This document shows, piece after piece, positions 7,365 through 16,007 of a stretch of 64,000 bases of DNA; the stretch's first letter is position 1, and each line of letters opens with the position of its first letter. The DNA comes from Hoeflea prorocentri (GTDB lineage: Bacteria; Pseudomonadota; Alphaproteobacteria; Rhizobiales; Rhizobiaceae). The stretch spans positions 2,294,001-2,358,000 of the forward strand of contig NZ_JAPJZI010000001.1 of assembly GCF_027944115.1 (NCBI RefSeq), given 5' to 3'. Made by a program: the position numbers and the translations under genes. The notes under the pieces are model-generated. The model ran no database searches and had not been told where the DNA came from. It worked only from the letters and a program-made list of their open reading frames with translations.

Positions 7365-9248
7365 ATGGGCAATCAAGCCACGATCAGACTGACCATGGCC
7401 CAGGCGCTTGTCAGGCACCTGGCAGCGCAGTTTATCGAGATCGACGGAGAACGGGTGCGTCTTTGCGCCGGCGGGTTCGGCATTTTCGGGCATGGCAATG
7501 TGACCTGCCTTGGAGAAGCCCTGGAAGCCCATCGCGAGGAATTGCCGCTGTGGCGCGGCCAGAACGAGCAGTCCATGGCCATGGCCGCCATCGGTTACGC
7601 CAAGCAGAAGCTGCGCCAGCGCTTCATGTTCGCGACCTCGTCGGCCGGTCCCGGTACAACCAATATGCTGACGTCGGCCGGTATCGCTCATACGAACCGG
7701 CTGCCCTTGCTCATGCTTTGCGGCGATGCCTTTGCGACACGCCTGCCAGACCCGGTGCTGCAGCAGGTCGAGCACTTCAACGACCCAACCATCTCGGTCA
7801 ATGACGCATTCAAATCGGTGACCCGCTACTGGGACAGAATCGTCCACCCGGCACAGCTCATCCAATCGCTGCCGCGTGCCATCGATACGCTGCTCGATCC
7901 GGCAGATTGCGGCCCCGCCTTTCTGGGCCTGCCGCAGGATGTGCAGGGCTGGGCGTTTGATTACCCCCTCGCCTTCTTTGAGGAAAAGACGCATCGTATC
8001 CGCAGGCAGGCGCCCGACGAGCTGGAGATCGCGGATGCCGCCGACATGATCAAGGCGGCCGAGCGGCCGCTCATTGTGGCCGGTGGTGGCGTACAGTATT
8101 CCCGCGCGGTGAGCGAGCTGACCGGTTTTGCAGAAAAGTTCGGCATACCGGTTGTCGAGACCATCGCCGGCCGGGCCAATCTTGTCTATGACAATCCGCT
8201 GAACTGTGGGCCCATTGGCGTTACCGGATCCAATTCGGCCAATGCGCTGGCCTCAGAGGCCGATGTGGTTGTTGCGGTCGGCACCCGACTTCAGGATTTC
8301 ACGACCGGTTCCTGGTCGGCCTTTTCGAAGGATGCGCGCATTATCAGCATCAATGCGGCCCGACATGATGCGGCCAAGCACCGTTCCATGCCGGTCGTGG
8401 GCGACGCCAAATTGTCCTTGTCCGCGCTGATGAACAAGATGACGGACTACGCGACACCCCAATCCTGGCGCGAGCGGGCCGCCAAGGAGCGCGAAGACTG
8501 GGATAGCTATCTCGACGTCAATATGAGCACGGTCACCAAGGAAGGCAGTAACCGCCCGGCATCCTATGCCCAGGTGATCGGCGCCATCAACCGGGTTTGC
8601 GACCCCAATGACCGGGTTGTCGCGGCGGCCGGCGGCTTGCCTGCAGAAGTCACCGCCAACTGGCGCACCCATGCCATCGGCACCGTTGATGTGGAGTTCG
8701 GGTTTTCCTGCATGGGTTACGAAATCTCCGGCGCCTGGGGCGCCCGCATGGGACAGGCGGAGACCGAACCGGACCGGGAAACCATTGTCTTCATCGGCGA
8801 CGGCTCCTATCTCATGCTGAATTCCGATATTTATTCATCCGTTCTCAGCGGAATGAAACTCATCATTGTCGTGTGCGACAATGGCGGTTTTGCAGTGATC
8901 AACAAGCTGCAGAACAACACCGGCAATACGTCCTACAACAACCTGATCAAGGATTGTAATCTTGCCGTTGAGCCGTTTGCGGTCGATTTCGAGGCCCACG
9001 CCCGGTCCATGGGCGCGAATGCAGAAACGGTCGAATCCGTCGCACAGCTGGAGGAAGCCTTCGCGCGCGCCCGCGCTTCGGACCGCACCTATGTTATCTG
9101 CCTGAAAACCGATCCCTATGAAGGCTGGACCGATGAGGGACACGCCTGGTGGGAGGTTGGCATTCCGGAAGTCAGCGAGAACCCGAAGGTCGCTTCCGCG
9201 CGGAAAGAACTCGATGAAAACCGTAAACAGCAGCGCGTCGGATTGTAG
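7365..9248 (+). CDS. iolD: 3D-(3,5/4)-trihydroxycyclohexane-1,2-dione hydrolase (IolD)
   Basis: Thiamine-diphosphate enzyme of inositol catabolism that opens the ring of trihydroxycyclohexanedione to 5-deoxy-glucuronate; 627 residues, close to the family's usual length. The cofactor-activating glutamate lies in WRGQNEQSMAMAAIG near the N-terminus, the central Rossmann domain contains RPLIVAGGGVQYS, and the ThDP/magnesium motif is GDGSYLMLNSDIY running to VVCDNGG. ATG 7344 is also in frame, but ATG 7365 has GGAGG at the correct spacing. It is followed at 10 bp by iolC, then iolB and an aldolase, so this operon holds the complete segment from ring opening to cleavage. Expression should respond to the 24-bp palindrome upstream. 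Confidence 0.95.
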   Translation: MGNQATIRLTMAQALVRHLAAQFIEIDGERVRLCAGGFGIFGHGNVTCLGEALEAHREELPLWRGQNEQSMAMAAIGYAKQKLRQRFMFATSSAGPGTTNMLTSAGIAHTNRLPLLMLCGDAFATRLPDPVLQQVEHFNDPTISVNDAFKSVTRYWDRIVHPAQLIQSLPRAIDTLLDPADCGPAFLGLPQDVQGWAFDYPLAFFEEKTHRIRRQAPDELEIADAADMIKAAERPLIVAGGGVQYSRAVSELTGFAEKFGIPVVETIAGRANLVYDNPLNCGPIGVTGSNSANALASEADVVVAVGTRLQDFTTGSWSAFSKDARIISINAARHDAAKHRSMPVVGDAKLSLSALMNKMTDYATPQSWRERAAKEREDWDSYLDVNMSTVTKEGSNRPASYAQVIGAINRVCDPNDRVVAAAGGLPAEVTANWRTHAIGTVDVEFGFSCMGYEISGAWGARMGQAETEPDRETIVFIGDGSYLMLNSDIYSSVLSGMKLIIVVCDNGGFAVINKLQNNTGNTSYNNLIKDCNLAVEPFAVDFEAHARSMGANAETVESVAQLEEAFARARASDRTYVICLKTDPYEGWTDEGHAWWEVGIPEVSENPKVASARKELDENRKQQRVGL

Positions 9249-9258
9249 GTGAGACGAT

Positions 9259-10284
9259 TTGAACGGACTTGCCCCCAGCCTACTGGAATCAATAAGGAAA
9301 AACCGGTTCGTTGTGCTCGGCCGGGCCGGCATGGACCTTTATGCGGATCCGCCGGGGGCGGAAACTGAGCATGCAACGGCCTTCACGACAGCACTTGGCG
9401 GTTCGTCGGCCAATATTGCTGTCGCCATTGCCCGCCAGGGTGGCGAGGCATCTTTGGTCACAGCCGTCTCTGACGATGCCATCGGCCGCTTCGTTCGCAA
9501 CCAGCTTGCTTCCTATGGCGTCGACGCCGGCATGGTGCGTACGATCTGCGGGCAGGTCCGCACCTCACTGGCGCTTGTCGAAACGCGGCTGGAGAACTGT
9601 CAGTCTGTTATCTATCGCAACGGCGCAGCCGATTTCGAAGTGACGGAAGAAGATGTCGATGCAATCGACTACGCAGCTTTTGGCGCTTTCATTACGACCG
9701 GCACATGCCTGGCGGCGGAGCCGAGCCGCAGCGCGACATTCAAGGCTCTCGATGCAGCCCGAGCTGCGGGTATACCGGTCATTCTTGACCTCGACTACCG
9801 GCCCTATTCCTGGCCGACGGTGGCAGACACGGGCGAAATCTGCCTGCGGGCGGCCAACAAGGCCGATATTCTCGTCGGTAATGACGAGGAGTTTGCGACC
9901 CTTGCTGGAGACACGGATGCCGGCAGGCGTCTTGCCGCAGAGCTGGCCGCGCGAAACAACGCGCTTGTGGTTTACAAGATGGGCGAACACGGCTCCGTAA
10001 CCCATGACGGAAGCCAAGAAATCGAAACCGGAATTTACAGGGTCGACGCCCTGAAGCCTACCGGGTCAGGCGATGCCTTTCTCGGCAATTTCATCAGTGC
10101 CCTGGCAGCGGGACAGCCTCTCGAGGAAAGCCTGCGCCGGGGATCGGCGGCCGCCGCCATGGTGGTCTCGAATGTCGGCTGCGCCCCTGCCATGCCGGAT
10201 GCTGAGCAATTGGAAGAATTCATGACAACTCACCCCGGTCCAAATCAAGGAAAGGAGGCGGCCGATGCACATACCGCCTTTTGA
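9259..10284 (+). CDS. iolC: 5-dehydro-2-deoxygluconokinase, single-domain (IolC)
   Basis: PfkB-family sugar kinase, 341 residues, phosphorylating 2-deoxy-5-keto-gluconate. Visible family features are the N-terminal VVLGRAGMDLYADPPGA, GGSSANIAVAIARQGG, the LDLDYRPYSW block, and the anion-hole/catalytic motif KPTGSGDAFLGNF. The start is TTG 9259 with GGTGAG upstream; the next ATG (9331) would remove the first beta-strand and is rejected. Unlike the paralogue at 51233 it has no DUF2090 aldolase domain, and the aldolase is supplied by the separate gene at 11104. The 3' end overlaps iolB by 20 bp, so translation is coupled. Confidence 0.9.
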   Translation: MNGLAPSLLESIRKNRFVVLGRAGMDLYADPPGAETEHATAFTTALGGSSANIAVAIARQGGEASLVTAVSDDAIGRFVRNQLASYGVDAGMVRTICGQVRTSLALVETRLENCQSVIYRNGAADFEVTEEDVDAIDYAAFGAFITTGTCLAAEPSRSATFKALDAARAAGIPVILDLDYRPYSWPTVADTGEICLRAANKADILVGNDEEFATLAGDTDAGRRLAAELAARNNALVVYKMGEHGSVTHDGSQEIETGIYRVDALKPTGSGDAFLGNFISALAAGQPLEESLRRGSAAAAMVVSNVGCAPAMPDAEQLEEFMTTHPGPNQGKEAADAHTAF

Positions 10285-11107
10285 AAATGAAAACAAAGCC
10301 ATCGTCGATGTCGACGATGCGAGAGTCCCGCTGAACTATTTCAACATCGTCAAGCTGAAACAGGATCAGGCGTTCGAGTACAGCGTTCCGGGCTATGAAA
10401 CCTGTATCGTTCCGGCGACCGGCACGGTCGACGTGACTGTCGAGGGAGAAGCTTATGCCTCCATCGGCAATCGCGGCTCCGATGTATGGGATGGCGAACC
10501 GGAGGGTGTCTACGTGCCGTCAGGCGCAAAGGCCACGATGGTCGCAACCAGCGGCACGGCCGAGGTTTTCATTGCCGGTGCCCGCTATGACAAGACACTA
10601 GAACCTTTTGCGGTTCGTCAGGACGAAATCGACCTTGTTCAGTACGGGTCCGATGACACAAAGACCCACCGCAAGATCAAGCATATTCTGGGCACCAAAT
10701 ATCATGACCGCGTCGGCCGGCTTTTGGTCTCTGAGCTGTTTACCGTCGGTCAGGGCGGCTGGTCCGGTTTTCCGCCGCACAAGCACGACACAGACCGCCT
10801 ACCCAACGAAACCCGGCACGACGAAACCTATAATTTCCGCTTTCGTCCCGGCCATGGATTCGGCATACAGCTCTTGCAGCGGGAAGACGGCAAGATCGGC
10901 GATGCCTATCATATTGTCGACGGTTCAACGATCGTGCTCGACAAGGGCTACCATCCTTGTGTCGTCGCGCCTGGCTACGAAATGTACTATTTCACGATCC
11001 TGGGCGGCCTGTCGCAACGATCACTTGTACAATATTTCCAGCCCGATCACGCCTGGCAGATCGAGACGATACCGGGCATCAAAGACATGATCGCGAAGTT
11101 CAAATGA
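10265..11107 (+). CDS. iolB: 5-deoxy-glucuronate isomerase (IolB), cluster A copy
   Basis: Cupin-fold isomerase converting 5-deoxy-glucuronate to 2-deoxy-5-keto-gluconate; 280 residues. The metal-binding pattern is clear: FPPHKHDTDRLPNE with HDETYNFRF, and later GYHPCVVAPGYEMYYF. GGAGG about 8 bases upstream supports ATG 10265, inside the end of iolC. Its stop overlaps the aldolase start (ATGA). It differs markedly from the second iolB at 53179 (265 residues; LEETYYHRL in place of DETYNFRF), so the two are diverged paralogues rather than a recent duplication. Confidence 0.92.
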   Translation: MHIPPFENENKAIVDVDDARVPLNYFNIVKLKQDQAFEYSVPGYETCIVPATGTVDVTVEGEAYASIGNRGSDVWDGEPEGVYVPSGAKATMVATSGTAEVFIAGARYDKTLEPFAVRQDEIDLVQYGSDDTKTHRKIKHILGTKYHDRVGRLLVSELFTVGQGGWSGFPPHKHDTDRLPNETRHDETYNFRFRPGHGFGIQLLQREDGKIGDAYHIVDGSTIVLDKGYHPCVVAPGYEMYYFTILGGLSQRSLVQYFQPDHAWQIETIPGIKDMIAKFK

Positions 11108-11940
11108 CAGCAGCAACGCTGCGTGACGTGCTGCAACCGGCAGCACGCGGCGGCTATGCCATTGCCGGACTTGTGGTGCTCGGCTGGGAGGACGCGGTCG
11201 CCTATGTGGAGGCGGCAGAGGAAACCGGTTGCCCCATCATTCTGCAGGCCGGACCCGGTTGCAGGAAACACACGCCGGTCCCGGTGCTCGGTCCGATGTT
11301 CCGCCAGCTCGCAGATCAGGCGTCGGTGCCGGTCGTCTGCCATATCGACCATGCCCGCTCGCTTGACGAATGCCGGGAGGGCATCGACCACGGTTTTACC
11401 TCAGTCATGTTCGACGGTTCGGAACGCCCGATCGAGGAAAACATTGAACTGACCGCACGCATCAGCGCAGAAGCCGCAAATGCCGGCGTGTCCGTTGAGG
11501 GCGAAGTCGGGTTTGTCGGCTACGCGGAAGGCAAGGCTTCCGCCATGACAAGCGTCGAGGAAGCCGCGCTTTTTGACCGGGAAAGCGGAGCCGATGCCAT
11601 CGCGATTTCCATCGGCAATGTGCATCTTCAGACCGATGCAGACGCGGTGATTAATTTTGAGCATCTTCGTGCGATTGAGGACGTAACCACCATGCCGCTC
11701 GTTCTGCACGGCGGGAGCGGCATTCCCGCCGATGTGCGCCGAGAGCTGTCGGCACAGAGCCGGGTTTCAAAATTCAATATCGGCACGGAGCTGAGACAAG
11801 CCTTCGGGGCAGCGCTGCGACAGTCACTCAAGGACAATCCGAGTTCATTCGACCGCATCGAGTTGTTGAAGCCGGTGATCCCGGCGATGAGGCAAGCAAC
11901 AGTCCGCGTGATCCGCAACCTCGCGGTTCAGGCGCCCTGA
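11104..11940 (+). CDS. Class II aldolase, probable 5-dehydro-2-deoxyphosphogluconate aldolase (IolJ role)
   Basis: Zinc-dependent class II fructose-bisphosphate/tagatose-bisphosphate aldolase family, 278 residues. Zinc and catalytic motifs are CHIDHARSLDECREGIDHG, SVMFDGSERPIEEN, EGEVGFVG, LHGGSGIPADVRRE and FNIGTELRQ. A longer frame begins inside iolB but ATG 11104 overlaps the iolB stop as ATGA and gives the normal N-terminus. As the last gene after iolD-iolC-iolB it should cleave the phosphorylated deoxy-ketogluconate to dihydroxyacetone phosphate and malonate semialdehyde, as IolJ does. The 3' end overlaps the convergent LysR gene by 13 bp. The alternative is a general sugar-bisphosphate aldolase, less likely in this operon. 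Confidence 0.85.
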   Translation: MTAATLRDVLQPAARGGYAIAGLVVLGWEDAVAYVEAAEETGCPIILQAGPGCRKHTPVPVLGPMFRQLADQASVPVVCHIDHARSLDECREGIDHGFTSVMFDGSERPIEENIELTARISAEAANAGVSVEGEVGFVGYAEGKASAMTSVEEAALFDRESGADAIAISIGNVHLQTDADAVINFEHLRAIEDVTTMPLVLHGGSGIPADVRRELSAQSRVSKFNIGTELRQAFGAALRQSLKDNPSSFDRIELLKPVIPAMRQATVRVIRNLAVQAP

Positions 11941-12836
11941 AGTCCTCTTGAGACCGCGTCCTTGATCCACTGCCGGAACCGCACCAGCGGCGGGTGATCG
12001 CGTCGCGCTGCGGGCCAGATCAGCGCATAGCTGCCAATGCTCTTGTTGGCTCCGTCCCAGGCCGCCACCAACCGGCCGCTGCGCAACTCGTCCTCAATCA
12101 GGAATTCCGGCAGCAATGCAAGCCCGAGGCTGTGTGCCGCCGCCTGCGCCATGGTGGCGAACTGATCGAAGGTCGGACCGGCGGCAACGTCCGTGTTGAG
12201 GCCGTTCATGTCAAACCAGCGTTTCCAGGCATGCGGCCGCGTTGCCAGATGTAGCAATGGTCCGCGCGCAACGTCTTCCACAGTCGTGATATTGAGGCGA
12301 GGCAAAAGGTCGGGAGAACAGGCAAGCACCACCGTCTCCTCGGCCAGAAACAGCTGCTCGGTTCCCGGCCAGTCATCGGCACCGAAATGGATCGCGGCAT
12401 CGAGCATCTCGCTGGAAAAATCGAAAGGGCGCAGCTTGGTCGTCAGGTTGACCGTAATACCAGGATTTTCCTTGAAGAACTCAGGCAGCCGCGGGGCCAG
12501 CCAACGGGTGCCAAATGTCGGCACGATGCCGAGATTGAGCACGCCGCCATCCGGGTTGACCTGAAGCGCTGTCGAGGCCATGCGGATGATGGACAGCGCC
12601 TTGGAGATTTCCTCCAGATAGGTCGCGCCTGCCGGCGACAGGAAAATGCGCTGGCGCTCGCGAACAAAAAGCTCGGTTCCCAGTTGCTGCTCAAGGGCAC
12701 GGATCTGGCGGCTGACCGCACCTTGCGTCATATTGAGATCGGCCGCGGCCAGCGTGAAACTGCCCCGCCGCGCGGCGGCCTCGAAGGTTTCAAGCAAGCT
12801 GGTTTGCGGAAGTCTGCGGGCCACGTATGATCGCAT
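11928..12836 (-). CDS. LysR-family (GcvA-like) transcriptional regulator
   Basis: A 302-residue regulator with an N-terminal winged helix (SFTLAAADLNMTQGAVSRQI, then LEQQLGTELFVR) and a LysR substrate-binding domain (LGIVPTFGTRWLAPRL, AIHFGADDWPG, LGLALLPEF). The frame extends to 12947. ATG 12836 gives the usual spacing to the helix-turn-helix; ATG 12872, which overlaps the stop of the lysine dehydrogenase gene, is a credible alternative that would couple the two. It reads with the lysine genes, so it may control amino-acid catabolism, but no target site is evident. Confidence 0.85.
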   Translation of the reverse strand: MRSYVARRLPQTSLLETFEAAARRGSFTLAAADLNMTQGAVSRQIRALEQQLGTELFVRERQRIFLSPAGATYLEEISKALSIIRMASTALQVNPDGGVLNLGIVPTFGTRWLAPRLPEFFKENPGITVNLTTKLRPFDFSSEMLDAAIHFGADDWPGTEQLFLAEETVVLACSPDLLPRLNITTVEDVARGPLLHLATRPHAWKRWFDMNGLNTDVAAGPTFDQFATMAQAAAHSLGLALLPEFLIEDELRSGRLVAAWDGANKSIGSYALIWPAARRDHPPLVRFRQWIKDAVSRGLQGA

Positions 12837-12868
12837 TCTGCTGGAACGGTATTGCCGCCCCTTATGCA

Positions 12869-13927
12869 TCATTGCGCATAGAGTGCGCCAGTGCGCGTAC
12901 GCAAAAAGGCATCCAGAGGGATATCCTCCTGCCGCAGGAATCCGCATTGCGGCAGAATCCCGTCGCGCACCATTTCAATGACCGCCACGACCGAGCCGGC
13001 CGTGGTCCAGGCTATGGCGGTGCGGTCTGCGCCGGAAATTTCCAGCGGTCGATAGCCGCGCACGAATTCCTTGCGCGCCAGCCGACCATCGATTTCGCCT
13101 TCCGAGGCTACGTGCACATAAACGACATCATGATCCACCGGCGGTTTGGCGTGAACCAGGATTTCACCCGCCAACTCCCGCCGCTCGCGCATCAGGAGTT
13201 CGTGAAAGAAGAAGTTCATCAGTTCCATGTGCCCAGGATAGCGCATGGTCTTGTAGTCGATATTGTCGACCGTGCCGTGATAGGTGTCGCACATGGTTCC
13301 AAGGCCGCCCGATGTGGTGAAGGCTTCAAGCTTGACCCCGTCGATATAAAGCGTTTCGTGCCACTCCATGGGCGACACCCATTTACGCTCGCCGCCCTCG
13401 ATCACCTCGCAGTCATTGAGATACTCGTTCACCACGCCCTCTGGCGACCAGTTGAAGGAATATCCCATCAGGCCGGTGGGGTTCTGTGGCAAAGCCCCGA
13501 CGCGCATGCGCACCGAGCGGCATTTGTCGAATTCAGCAATCTGCGATGCACCGACGATACCGACGAAACCGGGCGCCAGACCGCATTGCGGCGCCATAAG
13601 GCCCTTGGATGATGCTGCAAGCTCGATGATGTGTTTTGTGGTCGGTACATCCTCCGTCAGATCGAAATAGTGAATGCCCGCCGCATGGGCCGCATCGGCC
13701 ACCGCAATATTGAGATGATAGGGAAGACAGGAAAGGACCGCATCGACTTTCCCGAAGAGCCCCCGAAGGACCGCAGCATCCGAGATATCGGCGTTTTCGA
13801 CGGCATAGGGAACAGCCTCGCGCGGCGTGCGCATATCAAAGCCTGTGACGTTGAACCCGCAATCGTGAAGCAGAAGCGCGGCAAGCTTGCCGACCTTACC
13901 GAGCCCCAGAACCGCAATCTCTTTCAT
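12869..13927 (-). CDS. Saccharopine-dehydrogenase-family protein, probable L-lysine 6-dehydrogenase
   Basis: A 352-residue enzyme with an N-terminal Rossmann motif (AVLGLGKVGKLAALL) and the saccharopine dehydrogenase/homospermidine-synthase-like body (DAVLSCLPYHLNIAVADAA, HYFDLTEDV, APQCGLAPGFVGI, TSGGLGTMCDTY). Lysine 6-dehydrogenases of this family oxidatively deaminate the side-chain amine to give piperideine-6-carboxylate. The partner enzyme for the next step is immediately upstream in the same operon (15-bp gap), which supports this role over saccharopine dehydrogenase. ATG 13927 has GAGGAAAG upstream. Confidence 0.82.
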   Translation of the reverse strand: MKEIAVLGLGKVGKLAALLLHDCGFNVTGFDMRTPREAVPYAVENADISDAAVLRGLFGKVDAVLSCLPYHLNIAVADAAHAAGIHYFDLTEDVPTTKHIIELAASSKGLMAPQCGLAPGFVGIVGASQIAEFDKCRSVRMRVGALPQNPTGLMGYSFNWSPEGVVNEYLNDCEVIEGGERKWVSPMEWHETLYIDGVKLEAFTTSGGLGTMCDTYHGTVDNIDYKTMRYPGHMELMNFFFHELLMRERRELAGEILVHAKPPVDHDVVYVHVASEGEIDGRLARKEFVRGYRPLEISGADRTAIAWTTAGSVVAVIEMVRDGILPQCGFLRQEDIPLDAFLRTRTGALYAQ

Positions 13928-13942
13928 GTCTTTCCTCAGTGG

Positions 13943-15442
13943 TCAGATGTCGAACTTGATGCCCTGCGCCAAAGGCAGTTCGCGTGAGTAGTTCACGGTA
14001 TTGGTCTGCCGGCGCATATAGGCCTTCCAGGCGTCGGAACCGGATTCACGGCCACCGCCGGTTTCCTTCTCGCCGCCGAACGCGCCGCCGATCTCTGCCC
14101 CGGACGGTCCGATATTGACATTGGCGATGCCGCAATCCGACCCGACATCGGAGAGGAATTCCTCGGCTTCACGCACATCGGTGGTGAAGATGCAGGAGCT
14201 AAGCCCTTGCGGCACGGCATTTTGCATCCCGATCGCCTCATCGAGCTCGGTGTACTTCATGACGTAGAGGATCGGGGCGAATGTCTCGTGCCTGACGACA
14301 TCGCTTTGGTCCGGCATTTCGACAATGGCAGGCGCCATGTAGGATGCACCCAGGCAGGACTCGACCTGCACCGGTTCGCCACCATGCACGATTCCGCCCT
14401 CGGCCCTTGCCCTATCCAGGGCCGATTGCATCGCGCCCTTGGCGTCAGCGTCAATGAGCGGGCCAACGAGCACCCCGTCTTCCAGCGGATTGCCGATGGG
14501 TAAGCCGGAATAAGCGTCTTTCAGCCTCGGCACCAACGCATCATAGATGCTCTCATGGACAATCAGGCGGCGCAGGCTTGTGCAGCGCTGCCCGGCGGTT
14601 CCGACGGCGGAAAAGACAATAGCCCGCAACGCCATCTCCAGATCGGCACTGCCGCTGACGATCATCGCGTTGTTGCCGCCGAGCTCGAGGATCGAACGGC
14701 CGAACCGTTCTGCAACCTTGACACCAACGGTATGGCCCATGCGCGTGGAACCGGTCGCCGAGACAATGGCGACGTCCTTTGATTCCACCATGGCGCTGCC
14801 GACATCGCGGCCGCCGACCAGCACCTGCAGGAGATTATCCGGCGCATCACCGAAACGCGCCACCGCCCGTTCGAATATCTTCTGGCAGGCCAGTGCGGTC
14901 AGCGGTGATTTCTCAGATGGCTTCCACAGCACCGAGTTGCCACAGACCAAAGCAATCGCCGTGTTCCAACTCCAAACGGCCACCGGAAAATTGAAGGCGG
15001 AGATGACGCCGCATACACCCATCGGGTGCCAGGTCTCGCGCATTGCGTGGCCGGGCCGCTCGGATGCGATTGTCAGACCGTAAAGCTGACGCGACAGGCC
15101 GACCGCAAAGTCGCAGATGTCGATCATCTCCTGAACTTCGCCGAGCCCTTCCTGATAGATTTTGCCGCATTCGAGCGTCACCAGCCGGCCGAGATTTTCC
15201 TTTTCTGCCCGTAACTCCTCGCCCAGGAGCCTGACCAGTTCGCCGCGCCTTGGCGCCGGCACGCGGCGCCATTGCCGGAAGGCTTCATTGCTTGCCGAGA
15301 CTGCCCTTTCGACATCTGCTGTCGTGTCTGTCTTCAGCGACGCAATACGGCTTCCATCGACAGGTGTGTGGACATGCAGAGACCCGCCTTCCAGTTCGCC
15401 CTTGCTGAATCCGCAGGCGGTCAGAATCTCTTCAAATATCAT
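13943..15442 (-). CDS. amaB: Alpha-aminoadipic semialdehyde / piperideine-6-carboxylate dehydrogenase (ALDH7 type)
   Basis: NAD-dependent aldehyde dehydrogenase of the antiquitin group, 499 residues, oxidising aminoadipate semialdehyde to alpha-aminoadipate. The family pattern is complete: SAFNFPVAVWSWNTA, FERAVARFG, the Rossmann segment VSATGSTRMG, the glutamate in ILELGGNNAMIV, the catalytic cysteine in GTAGQRCTSLRR, and PSGAEIGGAFGGEKETGGGRESG near the C-terminus. ATG 15442 has GGAGG 7 bases upstream. It leads the leftward lysine operon divergent from the Lrp regulator. Confidence 0.92.
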   Translation of the reverse strand: MIFEEILTACGFSKGELEGGSLHVHTPVDGSRIASLKTDTTADVERAVSASNEAFRQWRRVPAPRRGELVRLLGEELRAEKENLGRLVTLECGKIYQEGLGEVQEMIDICDFAVGLSRQLYGLTIASERPGHAMRETWHPMGVCGVISAFNFPVAVWSWNTAIALVCGNSVLWKPSEKSPLTALACQKIFERAVARFGDAPDNLLQVLVGGRDVGSAMVESKDVAIVSATGSTRMGHTVGVKVAERFGRSILELGGNNAMIVSGSADLEMALRAIVFSAVGTAGQRCTSLRRLIVHESIYDALVPRLKDAYSGLPIGNPLEDGVLVGPLIDADAKGAMQSALDRARAEGGIVHGGEPVQVESCLGASYMAPAIVEMPDQSDVVRHETFAPILYVMKYTELDEAIGMQNAVPQGLSSCIFTTDVREAEEFLSDVGSDCGIANVNIGPSGAEIGGAFGGEKETGGGRESGSDAWKAYMRRQTNTVNYSRELPLAQGIKFDI

Positions 15443-15527
15443 GGCAATTCCTCCAGGGCTGATCGGGTACGGCCAAATCCGTGCCCATTACACTACGAAT
15501 GGACGTCAACAAAAAGTGACTTCCTTT

Positions 15528-15551
15528 TGTCAGAACGCTACTTTTCTGACA
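15528..15551. promoter_or_regulatory. Inverted repeat in the Lrp/amaB divergent promoter
   Basis: TGTCAGAA (15528-15535) and TTCTGACA (15544-15551) are perfect 8-bp inverted arms 8 bp apart, 85-110 bp from amaB and 28-51 bp before the Lrp start. A shorter outer pair, AAAGTG and CACTTT, flanks it. Position between an Lrp-type regulator and its presumed target suggests an operator. Confidence 0.6.
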
Positions 15552-15578
15552 CTTTGATATTTCCTCAGATCAGTATAG

Positions 15579-16007
15579 ATGTTTGTCATGGATGATACGG
15601 ATCGTAAATTACTGCAAATCCTGACCAAAGACGGACGGCGCTCCATCTCCGATCTTGCAGTCGACCTGAAAATTTCCCGCGCCACGGTGCAAAACCGCAT
15701 TGCGCGCATGAAGGACAGCGGCGTGATCAGCCGGTTTACGATCGACCTCAGTCCGGACGAGGAGGAACGGGTTATCAGCGCTTTTTGCCTGCTCAAACTC
15801 ATTGCAAACGATACACGGCCGACAACCGCCAAGCTTAAACGCATCGAAGGGACCGGAGACATCCATTCCTTGAGCGGCAGCTTCGACATGATCGTGGAGA
15901 TCAGGACCCATTCCTTGAAGAAGCTGGACGAAATCCTCGACGATATCCGCCGTGTTCCGGATGTCGCCGAGACGGTCAGCAGTCTGCGTCTTGCCAAGGT
16001 CAACTGA
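15579..16007 (+). CDS. Lrp/AsnC-family transcriptional regulator
   Basis: A 142-residue feast/famine regulator. The N-terminal helix-turn-helix is DRKLLQILTKDGRRSISDLA to LKISRATVQNRI, followed by the ligand-binding RAM domain (HSLSGSFDMIVEIRTHSL). The start is ATG 15579 or ATG 15588, three codons apart. It is divergent from the lysine degradation operon, so it is probably a local lysine- or aminoadipate-responsive regulator. The 3' end overlaps the convergent malonyltransferase-like gene by 8 bp. Confidence 0.9.
   Translation: MFVMDDTDRKLLQILTKDGRRSISDLAVDLKISRATVQNRIARMKDSGVISRFTIDLSPDEEERVISAFCLLKLIANDTRPTTAKLKRIEGTGDIHSLSGSFDMIVEIRTHSLKKLDEILDDIRRVPDVAETVSSLRLAKVN

Noticed and set aside
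11221-11262. Sequence resembling the LacI operator (ACCGGTTGC twice)
   Set aside because: Inside the aldolase coding region and not symmetrical; explained by codons.
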